This document shows, piece after piece, positions 31,381 through 42,757 of a stretch of 64,000 bases of DNA. The stretch is taken from NCBI GenBank assembly GCA_963678675.1, contig OY783193.1, forward strand, positions 12,820,822 to 12,884,821, in the 5' to 3' direction. The stretch is from Xiphydria camelus (lineage: Eukaryota; Arthropoda; Insecta; Hymenoptera; Xiphydriidae). Positions within the stretch are counted from its first letter, which is position 1. Every line of letters starts with the position of its first letter. The position numbers and the translations under genes are program-made. A model generated the notes under the pieces. That model saw only the letters and a program-made list of their open reading frames with translations. It was not told the origin of the DNA and searched no databases.

Positions 31381-34300
31381 GTAGAATAGAAAAATAAAAT
31401 ATTCCCAAAACGAAAAAAGTGAGAACCCACGCAATATTTGAAACTGGGGAAGCCATGGACCAGTCATAACATTTTTAGGAAGTCCTGGTGGTAGTTCCTC
31501 CTTTTTAGCGACTTTCATTATCACGCGAACCGGTGCAATCTTTTTAAACGCAGAATACATCTCGGCCAACGCATCCTTTGGGAAGGACTCAATTCTAACC
31601 ATCGATCCCAGAGAGAAGTAGATGCAACCATCTTTACTATCGTCTAGCCATTTTTTCATTTCCTGTAGAGAAGAGAGAAAAAGAAATAATGAAGCCCAAT
31701 AGAGATGTAAACCACCTCGTTCGTACATAGAACGCGCACTTACCGGTGATAATTTTGAGCCATCGTCCTTCAAGTGCAAACCTCCGACTTCGACAATGGA
31801 CGGGTTGTACGCTTTTATACCGTTCAAACTATGGTGAGAATTAATCAAAAGCAGTGCCACGTCCCTCTCGAGTTCGCGAATCCCCGGAAGATTAGGATCG
31901 ATGTATTTCTTCACGTACTCTTCCTGGCTTGCCGTATAGTATTGGAACTGAATATTGATGTACATTCCCATTATCACATTTACCAGCCGTTGCCAAAAGT
32001 TCATACGATCGCCGAAGTTCAAAAATATCATCGGAGAGAGAAAGTTATTGTCAGGATTTCCCATAGGAGCGGCTAACCATGGATATTCCACACCAGAAGC
32101 GACGGCGATAATAGGAACCTTCAAATGACGGCCGAATGCGAAGTAGCATTGAGACGCGAACACCTGTGTCATATAAATTTTAATATGTAGTAGGGGAAGG
32201 TGGGGCAAGATGGGGCCAGGGGGCAAGATGGGGTACCCGTTATTATTTATGTAAAACTGGTGCGATCTTTCGGACTGCATCAAAAGTGGCTTCGGAATAC
32301 GCCTATTAGTGTTTTATGTAAGTCTGGCGACGCTAGTGCCAGTTATTCTCATGTTGTCATGGAAGTTGTGTATCGCGCTATATGTGTGTGTGTGTGTCTA
32401 ACACAGATTCTTATTTTATTCGGAGCTGATTTTAGTGCAGTTATCGCAAGTACAGTGTAATTTTAATATAAACTGCATGCATTTGCTTAATATATGCTTC
32501 TTTATGATTGATATCATGTATAGTTAATATAATTTTGTTTAAAATGTAAGCAATCTCTGAACACATTTAATCTCAAAATGTCATGTAGGGGTAAGATGGG
32601 GACATATATACGGGGCAAGATGGAAGCGTCTCTATGGAAGGTCGACTTTTTGGTCTTTCTACTTCTGACTTGAAAAAGTTAGCATATCAGCTGGTGGTTC
32701 GAAAAAATAAAGAACATCCTTTTAATTGCGATAAAACTGAAGCTGGAAAAGAATGTGATTGTGGTTAATTTTTAAAAGAAATCCAAGTTCATCACTTAGG
32801 AAGCCTGAGGGAATATCGGAAGCTCCAGCACATTACACCTGTGCTGGAGAACAGGAGAAAAATAACGATGTATAGCTCACGTTTGTGTATTCCGTAATTA
32901 GTTCCATACGTAGTGGATGCCCCATAGTGGATGGGGCAAGATGGGGAGTTTTAGATGTTTTCATTATGATTCGTTTTAATGTTCATAATCACTTTTAGTC
33001 GCTCTTCTGTATATCGAATATGGTCAACAACTTATTAGGGTAAAGTCGGGAGAGATGGCGCAGCGGGTGAGACGGTTCAGTTAAATAATTTCTTTATCTG
33101 CGTGGCAACATTGATTCAATTGGCGACACAGATGATTAGTGCACATGTGCAGTAAGTGTGTGTTACCGAACGGCTGTTTTTCTCATCAAAAGGTAAAATA
33201 AATAAAACTGTAAATAAATAAAACTGTAACTGTAATAAATATAACTGTATATTGCATTGGCCCTGATTATTTTTTTGTGTAATAATAATTAGGCATCCAG
33301 TAAGTTTTTATTCTGATTTGAATGTATTTGGTTTGGTCATTTCATTTGGTAAACTTTTAAATATTGTTCCTAACCTTAAATTTCGTTCCGTGCTTCATGT
33401 ACAAGAATTCAGAAAAGTGGCAGAAAAGCGAAATAACTTTTACGTGTTATTATTAAGATTTATTATTTCTTAAAGATGTTTTAAGTTTATGTGGTTGGAA
33501 TAATCAATACTTTAGTATTTTTGTTTAAATTTAATTATTTAAGATGATTTTGTATTTTTGTTTTTGTTATTTAGGCATTAAAAGTAGTTGCACTTTTAAT
33601 TTTGAAGCCTATTCTTGGAGAACCACTCACCCCCACCAATTTTTTCGACTGCGCCATCTCACCCATACTAGGGTGGGTGAGTTGGGGTTTTTGGTATATT
33701 TTCTTTTGACAAATTTTTTACAAAACTCGATAACACTTTTGGTCGTTTCTTTACGAATTCCTATATTTTATTGTTCGCTCTATCCACATTATCAATTAAG
33801 TATTGCTTATTCTACAAATATAGTTTGTATACCACTTTAAAAAAAGGTGCGCCATCTCTCCCGACTTTACCGTAAACAATACGAAGTGCAATTGTTCATT
33901 CAATTTCCTGGGAAAATTAATTTTCTAGAGGCAATTGAACTTTAAGTACCCCATCTTGCCCCACCTTCCCCTACCTATTGTAAAAATTGTAGAAAAATGT
34001 TTAGCTATACTTAGATGTATTACGACAATGATTGTCGTATAGTAGTTATTATGAGTTTTATAATTGCCAACTTATTCCTGTCTCTTTCTATTCTATGACC
34101 TTCGACTTATCATCATCGTCACCCTGTTAAGTTTGCCCTCATACGCGGAACATTCATTCCGTGAACTCAATTACTTTACTTGAATTTTATAGTTCTCTTA
34201 TCAGAATAATAACTGTCAATATTCTTCCACAATTTTCACAATTAGGTATCCTCATTATAAATCTCACTGAAAAGCGAAAAAGATAATACAAAGAATCGGC

Positions 34301-34732
34301 TGGTCTCCTCACCTCTGTGATAACCAAATCGTACGGCGGATCAGTGGGCGGATTTTTTATCAGATTCTGCAATTGTGGAAGTTTCAGCAATTCGCAGATC
34401 TGACTCCCAGCTATTTCAGACAATCTTTGCAGATTTATAGTTCCGAATTGTCTTATAAAATCGTACGTCAAGTTGTTCATTATATTGGGTAATGTTCCTT
34501 CTAAACTGACGTAGGTATAATTCCCAGTCACGCCTTTCAAGGGAAAGTGACTTACGATATCGACCTGGTGACCGCGTTGCACTAAACCCTTCGTCAGTTG
34601 TTCGAACATCATAAAGTGGCTCTTCCCATTAAGAGGAAAGAGTCCAAGAATTCGATGACCATTGCTGGGTCGACTACCGAGAATCAGTAGTAATAACCCG
34701 ACGAGTAGCGTTACCGAATGTATCGCCTTCAT
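29690..34732 (-). CDS. UGT-F: UDP-glycosyltransferase, 5 exons, 530 aa
   Basis: This is an intact paralogue of UGT-B, expanded by transposons in its introns. Exons: 34732-34313, 32163-31744, 31662-31431, 30270-30045, 29984-29690; coding total 1,593 nt. The signal peptide is at about 1-25, the catalytic-type His is H39 (LNGKSHFMMFEQ), the signature contains THGG, HAVP and FGDQPAN, and a membrane helix near the end is followed by a tail ending KKNK. Intron 1 (2,149 bp) carries a 1.8-kb element with a nested MITE. Intron 3 (1,160 bp) carries a 582-bp MITE and an AG microsatellite. Splice sites around them are intact, so the enzyme should still be made. Substrate unknown. Confidence 0.93.
30314..30895. 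mobile_element. 582-bp MITE with TAA target duplication, in UGT-F intron 3
   Basis: The ends GGTAAGTCCGGGATAGTT and the inverted GGGTAAGTCCGGGATAGTT are flanked by TAA (30311-30313 and 30896-30898). UGT-B intron 3 (about 5000) is the empty site. The 3-bp TWA target and GGGTAAGTC ends fit a PIF/Harbinger-type MITE. Confidence 0.85.
31309..31377. repeat. AG dinucleotide microsatellite in UGT-F intron 3
   Basis: About 34 uninterrupted AG units. The matching place in UGT-B holds a mixed CT/GT/G/CG tract. Confidence 0.95.
32190..33974. mobile_element. 1.8-kb non-autonomous element in UGT-F intron 1
   Basis: The ends GTAGGGGAAGGTGGGGCAAG are perfect inverted repeats, with further GGGGCAAGATGG motifs inside (32220, 32610, 32935). 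UGT-B intron 1 lacks it. It encodes no transposase I can see and hosts a second element at 33038-33871. The target duplication is not clear. Confidence 0.8.
33038..33871. mobile_element. 834-bp MITE nested in the 1.8-kb element
   Basis: The left end GGGTAAAGTCGGGAGAGATG is matched inverted near 33845-33871. TTA precedes it and TAA follows. The related GGGTAA ends suggest the same superfamily as the MITE in intron 3. It must be younger than its host element. Confidence 0.8.
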
Positions 34733-35202
34733 TGCGATATAGAGTTTACTGGCGGATATTGACCGGAACTCTTCAAGAATTACGTTATATATTTTCCGTA
34801 GCTATTGGGATGATTAATTCGATATAAGATTTGCACCTATCGGTGATTTTGTCGTAACCATTGCCACTGCTTTTAAAACGTCTTTAACGATAAACCACTG
34901 CAATTAGATCATATTTGTTGGTTTTGAAAATTAACGACACTCAGTTTTATGACTGAATGTTATAACAAGGTACTGAAGATAGCTTATTTAGATACTCGAT
35001 GTACTTTAGCGATCTAATGTAAATGTTACTGCACGATAAATTATCATCGCTCGCAAGTATCGACCACGTTGAGTCACTCGACGAATCAGCTCTTCGACTG
35101 ATTCGTGAGAGTCAACTGAGGCTGTAGTACTAAGTAAGTGATTCTTTGCCTGGTGGGGAGCAGAAGTGACGCATCGCCTCGTCGCGTAATCATGTGTGTA
35201 GT
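34733..35202 (-). promoter_or_regulatory. 5' flank of UGT-F
   Basis: It aligns with 7579-8053 upstream of UGT-B, including the dyad at 35080-35107 and the block GTGGGGAGCAGAAGTGACGC near 35154. Similarity ends near 35202. Confidence 0.55.
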
Positions 35203-36415
35203 GATCTGGGTAATATTGCAGCGTCATTCCCACTACTGTGTCGTCTAATGTGTGATGTTTTAAGGCGCGTAACAGGTAACAGATAACTCGTAACGCAATA
35301 CCGAACGTGTTACGTTACGCCTAGTGAAGACAGAATTCTGTTGCATGTTATCTCTAACCAATTTGACACGCGTAACCGTTACAAGAAGAACCACCTTTTC
35401 TCGTTTTTTAGCCGTCGCATCAAAGGACTTACGCGCGGTGACTAGTTTGAACGAGTGCATAGGTATCGTATATCTTTGCCTGTTGTATTCGAGATTTAGG
35501 GCGCCCGCCTAATCTGTAACATTGCTCGCAATGCCCACATATTTCGACGATAATGGGGCGAATGGTACAATTGAAAATAATAGTGATGAGGAAGACGATA
35601 GAGATAAGTGAATAATAATAATAATTAATAATTATAAATATATATATATATATATAAAAGAAAGGGAATAAAGATAAAAAATATTTTTTAAAACAATAAA
35701 AAAGAATCGAAAACAAAATAAAACAATATATTAATACTAGTTTATTTTAATTTTGTTCTATATATGCTGCGATATCGAAATTAAAATTACCTAGAAAAAA
35801 TATTGTGTACTTTTCATTCCCTATTTCGACTTATGATTTATTATACAAGAGAATAAAAATGCTTACTTCTCTCTGCAATCCAAAACGACTTAAATAAGTG
35901 AGAAACAGTAAAAGTAGCTAAGGAAGGCATTATTTATAACAATTTTTTATAATAAATATTTTTGGCCCCGTAAATTCGAGACCCACCATCGCGGAGATTT
36001 TCGTTTTTTATTTTTCACAATCTGGTGGTGAATGAAAATATATAAAGCTGCTGCTACCTGTAATTGCAGAGCTGCGTCCATTGCTGAAGTCAGACTCAAA
36101 CTGAGGGTGAAAGTCGTGGCGTTATGTCGTAACCTCGTTCGGTTACGTTACGGGATGATTGACGCGGCCAAAACTTCCGGAGCGAACCGTGTCATCTTGC
36201 AATGAGCCGTAACATGTTCGGTGTTACGTGACGGGTCATTCGTACAAATAGATACACGCCTTTACAGTTCTTAAGCAGTTGCGTCCGACTGGTACGTAAC
36301 GTCGAGATTATTTAAACATCGTTTTCATTGTTAGTTTCATTGACATGTCTGCAAATCTGAACCTATCCACTATTAGTATACTATTTTACACTTTACATTT
36401 CTTAGATACATTATG
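35203..36415. other. No gene seen; UGT-flank fragment near the end
   Basis: Most is unassigned, with several motifs around GTAACGTTACG or GTTACGTTACG (35275-35320, 36130-36300) that suggest a diverged repeat. Bases 36340-36400 (CTATCCACTATTAGTATACT) resemble the distal UGT-A flank near 3690-3720, a further trace of the duplication. Confidence 0.4.
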
Positions 36416-36930
36416 CAGGGTGGACCAGGTTAAACGTCATTTTTTTCGATATGTGATAGAACAACAAAAAAAAGTAGACTCATAAGAAAATTTTATTCAA
36501 AAATGATTCCTAACAAAGATACAGGGTGTCAAAGTTTCGAAAAAAATGGTTTTCTCATCATAACTTCTAAACTACTTGATCGATTTCCATGAAATTTCGC
36601 ACACAGGCTAATGTAGAACAGCTCTAAGCAATAATTAGATAATTTTTAAAAATTCTCCAGTGGCGTAGATACTAGGGGCCGGTACCCCCCTTTCCCCCTC
36701 CCAATCTTCGGCGCCACTGGATATTTTGCAAAGAAAATTTAATTATTGGATTCCCCGTTTAATTTAGAGAAAAAAATCACCCTTGTAAATTTTTGATTTA
36801 TGGCTTCGTTTTTGAGATATTTATTTTAATTGATAGGGTTGCGAGCAGGCCAAAGCTAGGCTGAACTCCATTAATTGTGATATGTGATAGAGCAACAACA
36901 AAAAATAGATTCTCATGAGAAAATTTTTAT
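36416..36930. mobile_element. Partial copy of the 17.6-kb foldback element
   Basis: It starts CAGGGTGGACCAGGTTAAAC and follows the left arm, then jumps to the internal part of a right arm (GCAGGCCAAAGCTAGG) and stops inside it. The opposite terminal repeat is missing. Confidence 0.8.
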
Positions 36931-36937
36931 AATTATT

Positions 36938-37390
36938 ATAATAATCGTATAACCGGGTATGTGGAATATGTAAACATATATGATAGCATTTTAAGCGGGT
37001 GCATAAAACTATAAGCATAATAACAAAGTAATAGTGTAAGTGTAAGCATAAAAACAAAATAAAAGTGTAAGTATAATAACAAAGTAACAGCGTAATAATA
37101 ATATATAAGCGATCTCTCATTTAAGAGTAAGGGTAAAAAATCAAAAAGCAGCAGCGCAAGGATAAAGCATACATAATAATCGTGTAAGCAGGTATGTAGA
37201 ATAGTGTAAGCACATATATGATAACATTTTAAGCGAATGCATAAAAAAACAATAAGCATAATAACAAGGTAATGGTGTAAGTGTGAACATAATAATAAAA
37301 GTGTAAGTATTATAACAAAGTGATAGAGTGAGTATAATAACAAAGTATTAGTGTAAGCATAATATATAAGCGATCTCTCACACATTTGAA
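36938..37390. repeat. ~233-bp AT-rich tandem duplication
   Basis: Both units run from AATAATCGT...GGTATGT to ATATAAGCGATCTCTCA (ends near 37122 and 37381). Inside are short GTGTAAGTATAATAACAAAG-type repeats. ORFs crossing it are low-complexity artefacts. Confidence 0.65.
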
Positions 37391-37512
37391 GTAAAACTTC
37401 AGCACGACAAGATTGGCACGAAAAGAGAATTTGTATTCAGGTAGCGTCCCTTGAGGTTACTTGGTTGAACTGTATTAGCAGGTTGACGAGTGTTTAGGTT
37501 GGAGTCAGAGAG

Positions 37513-37770
37513 TCAATTGGAGCGAGAAGTATACAAATCGATGACCTTCGATATGTCATCTTTATTTGAGATGGTATGAATGAGCCCACCATCAGCGTGC
37601 TTGGTCATGACCATACCTGACGAGGACCATACATACTTAAAGCCGGCCAATTTCAGTGCCGATTTGGCCTCAGTAAAAAGACGAAAGACGTGTCCGGGTA
37701 ACATCTCATTGACGTAGATAGTGGAGTCTCCAGCGTCCACTGGAGAGGTGAAGCTGCTTTTCTCAATCAT
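37513..37770 (-). pseudogene. Fragment with a baculovirus-FP-like domain, transposon-derived
   Basis: An 85-residue frame contains TIYVNEMLPGHVFRLFTEAK and FKYVWSSSGMVM, the pattern of the FP-type C-terminal domain found in ORF1-like proteins of insect retroelements and in baculovirus FP25K. On the same strand just upstream (about 37790-37890) another short open piece (AFAVVCKDPSAVRKII) leads to a stop. It is therefore a degraded remnant of a longer protein. I take it as a retroelement relic and not a host gene. Confidence 0.45.
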
Positions 37771-37899
37771 AGAGTCAATGATTTTGGCGTATTTTAGTGC
37801 GCCAAATTACCATTTGGCAGAGATGATCTTTCTTACTGCACTAGGGTCTTTGCATACTACAGCGAACGCGATTTTCGCTGGACTTGGAGAGAGAAGGAA

Positions 37900-39729
37900 A
37901 AAGAAACATTTTTTATCAAAAATATTGATATCAAACGAATAACGATAAAGAGGATATCGTCTTGATTGCGCGATGTATAAAGTTCAGTAGCAAAGATTAA
38001 TCGACACTCTTCAAGGATTATTAATGCCACGCCAATTGCACGTAAATCTATAATATATTGCCATAATCGTTACCGCCGAGATGTTAGAATATTTCCGACG
38101 ACAAATCGATGCAGCCGCATAACGATTTCGGCTTACAAAATAAACTACTTTCGCGATTTTACAACTCGATTAAACGACGCGCGACGAAGGAGATACATCA
38201 TTTACATGTATACTCGATAAACTCGTGCGAAATGTGTCCGTTAACTGAGTCAATTCGCGATAAAATAGCATCATTTGGTGGCATTGATTGCGTTCGCGTT
38301 GTGCATCGTTCAACGACTTATCTTCTTCCCATTTAAGGGGAGCATTGCAAGAGTATCCATTTTCGATGAAGTACTATACGTACGTATACATATATAGTAC
38401 TGATATATTACTATTGCTAATTGAAACTATACTTAAAGTTAATTTTCGACGAATGAGCTGCGGAAATATGAACTTTTTTTGCGCGAAATTTAAGTGACGA
38501 CGTCGATGCTTTCTAACGATAATACTGCAGTGATATATTATAATTCGGAATATCTTCAGTACCTACATCTTCAATTAGAGCAGTATTCTATCTGGGGATG
38601 ATACGAGTGTAGTTAATGTCACACAGACGCTGTGAAGGAAGTCCGTAGATCCTTCGAACAAATATGTCAAGGCGTCTTCTCATTTGTTATGATGACGCTG
38701 AGTAACCATTCATTAGTAAGCGTCTTGCAGTGTGATGCAATAGCAGCTGCTATGGAAGCAGTATCAGTTTAAACTCACCGGGTTTCGCAAGGTCCAGCGT
38801 TTGTTTTTCCCCTTTTCCTGTTTTTCCCCTTTCATCTTGTTCTTTTCTTACGACGATACCGATAATTCCAAGGATGAAAAAAGTGGTTATTCGTCGCATT
38901 TGCCATACGACTTGACAATATTTAATATCGCTGCATATCCGCGAGGAATTCGGCTTTCGAAAGATGCAATGTTATTTATCACCGCATAACGCTCGGTAGA
39001 CGGAAGAATGATACCGGTATCAGGAGATAAACGGCTCTTGCATGTTGATAATGCTTACATACGCTGAAATCGGGAAAAAATGTTTCATAAAGATTAGATA
39101 AGCCGCGCTAATCATATAATAAACAAATATAGCAGGGCTGTTCGATTCGCCAAATCTCTAAATTTTACGGAATTATCGTAGATACATATTTGTCATCTTT
39201 CCGCTTGGTTAAAATTTAAAATAATACGTCGTGGCGTAAATCATTGATGCAGGTCATGAAGAAAAATATGCAATTCCATTTCGTATTTCGTTTTGTCGTA
39301 CTATAGCTGTCAATGTAGGCTCATAATTATACAATATTATTGACTCAATAGACTCTAATTACTAATATATACTACAAAAATAATACTATTTCTCTCGTGA
39401 TTACGGCACATTAATGATCTTGCGATATAAATTACCCTAAAATCTTAGTTTCAAAGGTGAATAGTATTTTTACAATCATGCAGACTAGTTTATAAAATAT
39501 CAGTTAGTCTTAATATAAATCACTTACAAAATAAACAATCATGGCATTCTTTGAAGATGTGGTTAAAGATATTTTGAGCAACGAAGCAGATTCTTTTGAA
39601 CCTCGATATACGCTCGTTAAAAGTCTGATTCATTACATCCCGTCTTTCAAATACTTCGCTCCATCTTCTGTTTGTTGATCTATCATCTCTCATTTATCCC
39701 GCTGTACGGTAAATCAACCGTAAACAAAA
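37900..39729. other. No gene identified
   Basis: Intergenic sequence downstream of UGT-E. It has scattered short ORFs only, including a 45-codon ATG frame at 39541-39678 (plus) with no known motif. No repeat or RNA signature was recognised. Confidence 0.5.
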
Positions 39730-42225
39730 TTAGTTCTGCTTTTGTTTCGACGTTTTGATCGGTTTACTCCCAAAGACTTTTCTAACGAGATACTTCACTA
39801 CGGTTATTAATAAATAAATAGCAGTGAAGACACCCAACGCTAATGCGCCATAAACATCCAGGAGAGCCATTTGCCACCAGTGCAATTTCACAGCATGTGA
39901 CCTTATCGCGTTGGGGCCGTTTCTGGCAATATATTCGATCCAGTAGACAGCCGTATCTATCGCGCTGAGGGGGCGATCTCGGAAGAGGGAAGATTGCCTC
40001 TTCGCGGCTTTCCTAAATTGGTTTGTCAATGGATACATTTATAAATTTACGTACACCCAAGCCAGATTTCGATTGTCAATAAATATACGTGCATACATAT
40101 ACAATTACCTGTAAGTAGGATCGTTCAATATAGCATCTAGAGCAGCACTCATCGACTCTTCACTGATCTCACTATAACTCAGCTCAATGGCCATTTTCTT
40201 AGCGACGAATTGCTTGGCGTTCATACGCTGTTCCGCGAAGAGGGGAATGCAGATCATCGGGACCCCGTAGTAAAGTGCCTCCTGGGATCCCATGAGACCG
40301 GCATGCGTGATGAAGGCGCGTGTGTTTTTATGCCCTGCAAGGACGGCGAGGGGAGAGTTGAATTAAATTAGCGAGCCTTGTTCTTTTCGGAGAATGCGAT
40401 TCGAAGAGCGGTAGAACTCACTTAAGACCGGAACCTGAGGGATCCAAGGCATCGTTAAAATGTTCTCGGGAAGTCCCGGGGGTAGAAGCTCCTTCTGTGA
40501 GACTCTGATGAGAACTCTTACGGGTGCAATTTTCGAGAAGGCCGCGTAAAGGGCTATAATTGTCTCATGAGAGAGTGACTCGATCATCATGATAGATCCC
40601 AGTGAAAAGTATATTACGCCACTCGTGCTCTCGTCCATCCATTTCTTTAATTCCTACAAACGTTAAAAGAACGCGAGATGGTGAATTTTTCAACGACTTG
40701 ATACATTAGGTGTACAACTTTGCTTCCGTCGTTTTCCCATAGATGACTTTAGCGGTAAGTAGTGGTCGAAATAAAATAGATCATAGACGCGTCATGCAAT
40801 AAACTTGGGTATCCGTCAACATAACCCCATAGAAATATTAGTCGATTTATGTCCGCATCATAAAGTTATTTTCGATTGAAAATGTCAGATTAAGAGCCAA
40901 ATTCTCGTCATTTGCAGGAGGTTCAAATTTTCTGCTTAAACATGAAGAAATCTGCGGCTGAGGCTCATCGAATGCTCCCAAATATTTAGGGTGAGGCCGC
41001 TATTAGTGAAAAAACGTGTCGTGAGTGTTTTCAACGCATCAAGAACGGTGACTTTCACGTCGAAGACCAGCATAGTGGTGAAAGAGAGAAGGTTTTCGAA
41101 GATGCAGAATTGGGGGCATTACTTGATGAAGACTCGTGTCAAAGTCAAGTGGTGGCCAGCGATGGACAATACTTTGAATCATAAATGTATAACCAGTTTT
41201 TTACAATAAAGCCTCGAATTTCGGGGAAAAAAACTGCGGAAGCATGGTTGTACACCTATTATTGTATTTGTTCCACCACCAAAAATTAGCGATATATTTG
41301 AGGCGATACTTGTCACATACTGGCGTAAATTCCGCGTCATTCATCTCGACGTGGAGTCCTCCGACTTCCACGAGAGCCGGCGTCGTAGGTCTGGCTCCGT
41401 AAATGGCGTGATGCGTGTTCACCAGTACTAGAGCTACGAGCTTTTCGACATCGCGGATGTTCGGTATATCCGGACCCAAATGCTTCCGCATAATTTCAGT
41501 CTGACCCTCGGTGTAGACGTAATACTTGTGCCTATCTATGATGGTTCGGATGGTGTTGTGGAGTCGGCTCCAAAACGTGAAGGGGGGTGACTTCGTGAAA
41601 AGCAGGGTCGAATAAATCGCAGCATTATCCGGATTACCCAGCACGTCGTCCACCCAGGGAAATTCTTGGCAAGAACTCGCCATGATTACCGGAATTTTCA
41701 AGAGGTGACCGAAGACCGCGTAGCAGTTCGTTCCGAAAGCCTGCATAGGGTTATATCGGACCGTGAACCTTCGATCTCGATTCGTGAAATCTTTATATTT
41801 ACCTCGGTGAGAACGACATCGTAAGGCGGATCGACTTTGGGCAGGTCCTGAATGAATTTTTGGATCTTCTCGTGGCCCAACAATTCGCATGTCTTTTCAC
41901 CCACCTGCTCGGCAACCATCTTAAGCGGATTCGTAAAATTGTTGTCCTTGATGATCTGGTCGATACGTATGACTTGTTGTTTCTGCCCCAATGTATTTTC
42001 CAAATTCACAACGGTCGTGTAATTTTTCAGTGGTTTTTTCAGTTCGTAGTGACTGATGACGTCGACTTGGTGACCTCGCTCGACCAGACCTCTCAGGAGT
42101 GCATCGAACATTATATAGTGGCTTTTGCCGGGATGGGGAAATACAGCTAATATCCGGTATGCTTCACTGGGGAGTGCACTGCTCGCAGCGAGAAAAATAA
42201 GCAATGAAAATCGTAGAGTTCCCAT
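39730..42225 (-). CDS. UGT-E: divergent UDP-glycosyltransferase, 5 exons, 527 aa
   Basis: Exons: 42225-41803, 41740-41321, 40653-40422, 40334-40109, 40012-39730; all junctions are GT/AG and the coding total is 1,584 nt. The signal peptide is at about 1-21, and the catalytic-type His is H36 (HPGKSHYIMF). In the donor-binding signature the usual HGG is HAG (369-371) and the usual DQ is EQ (393-394, in LFAEQRMNAK). A WWQMALLDVYGALAL membrane region precedes a tail ending KQKQN, a KXKXX retrieval form. It is clearly a different lineage from A/B/D/F, but the exon phases are identical. Intron 2 contains a deleted mariner copy. The motif changes might alter sugar-donor use; activity is not shown. 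Confidence 0.92.
40707..41258 (+). mobile_element. Internally deleted mariner in UGT-E intron 2
   Basis: The ends TAGGTGTACAACTTTGCTTC and the inverted TAGGTGTACAACCATGCTTC lie within TA at 40707-40708 and 41257-41258. The frame 40942-41184 keeps the N-terminal HTH part (KKSAAEAHRMLPN, then a TAG, then GEAAISEKTCRECFQ and KNGDFHVEDQHSGEREKVFE), then joins in frame to the extreme C-terminus (VVASDGQYFES). The whole catalytic domain is missing. It matches irritans-type mariner transposases. Confidence 0.9.
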
Positions 42226-42757
42226 TTTTCCGAAATGATCGCGATTGGTGCCACGAATATTTCACGTTGAGGTATAACACGACCCGCGATGCTTTCAGGA
42301 TACTAGGTATCGATTGACCCGTGCTCTAATAATTGCTTCTCACCGTTTAACAGAGCAGACGACAAACGACTGAGGGCTCGATGTCGGTTCAATGAGGAAG
42401 ACTTTCAATTTAACCGCAACCAAAGATAAGGAAACTCTCCCCCACTCGCGCGTCCGCGTATCAGTCACGTGACTCATTGTCCCTTCGATTGCACGTACAG
42501 TTAGTACAATATTTGTTGAGCCAAAATTACTAAAAAACTGCTGCGTCACTTTCTTGGAATTATTCCCATTCGGCGCCCAATTTGGGGACATCGGCGGCGC
42601 AGCGTTTACCGTAGCAGGTTGCAGTTAGAATTATTTGCATACCGTGCTTTGCAGTTGATTTATACGTAGCGTATTTCTTTGTCAGTGTATCGTCCTCTGA
42701 ATTTTCAGTTTAATTTCTTAAAAGAAATCAATGAAGGCGAAAAAGAAAGGAAGGAAT
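42226..42757 (-). promoter_or_regulatory. 5' flank of UGT-E
   Basis: About 530 bp lie between the start codon and a piggyBac-like element. No feature shared with the other UGT flanks was seen, and no TATA box could be assigned. The promoter is presumed to lie here by position only. Confidence 0.3.

Noticed and set aside
31213..32283. A single 356-codon exon in UGT-F
   Set aside because: The frame reads through the 81-bp intron and an AG repeat; canonical splice sites at 31744 and 31662 match those of the other four genes.
39541..39678. 45-codon ATG ORF, plus strand
   Set aside because: Composition is acceptable, but it is short, shows no motif and lies in AT-rich intergenic sequence; not enough to call a gene.
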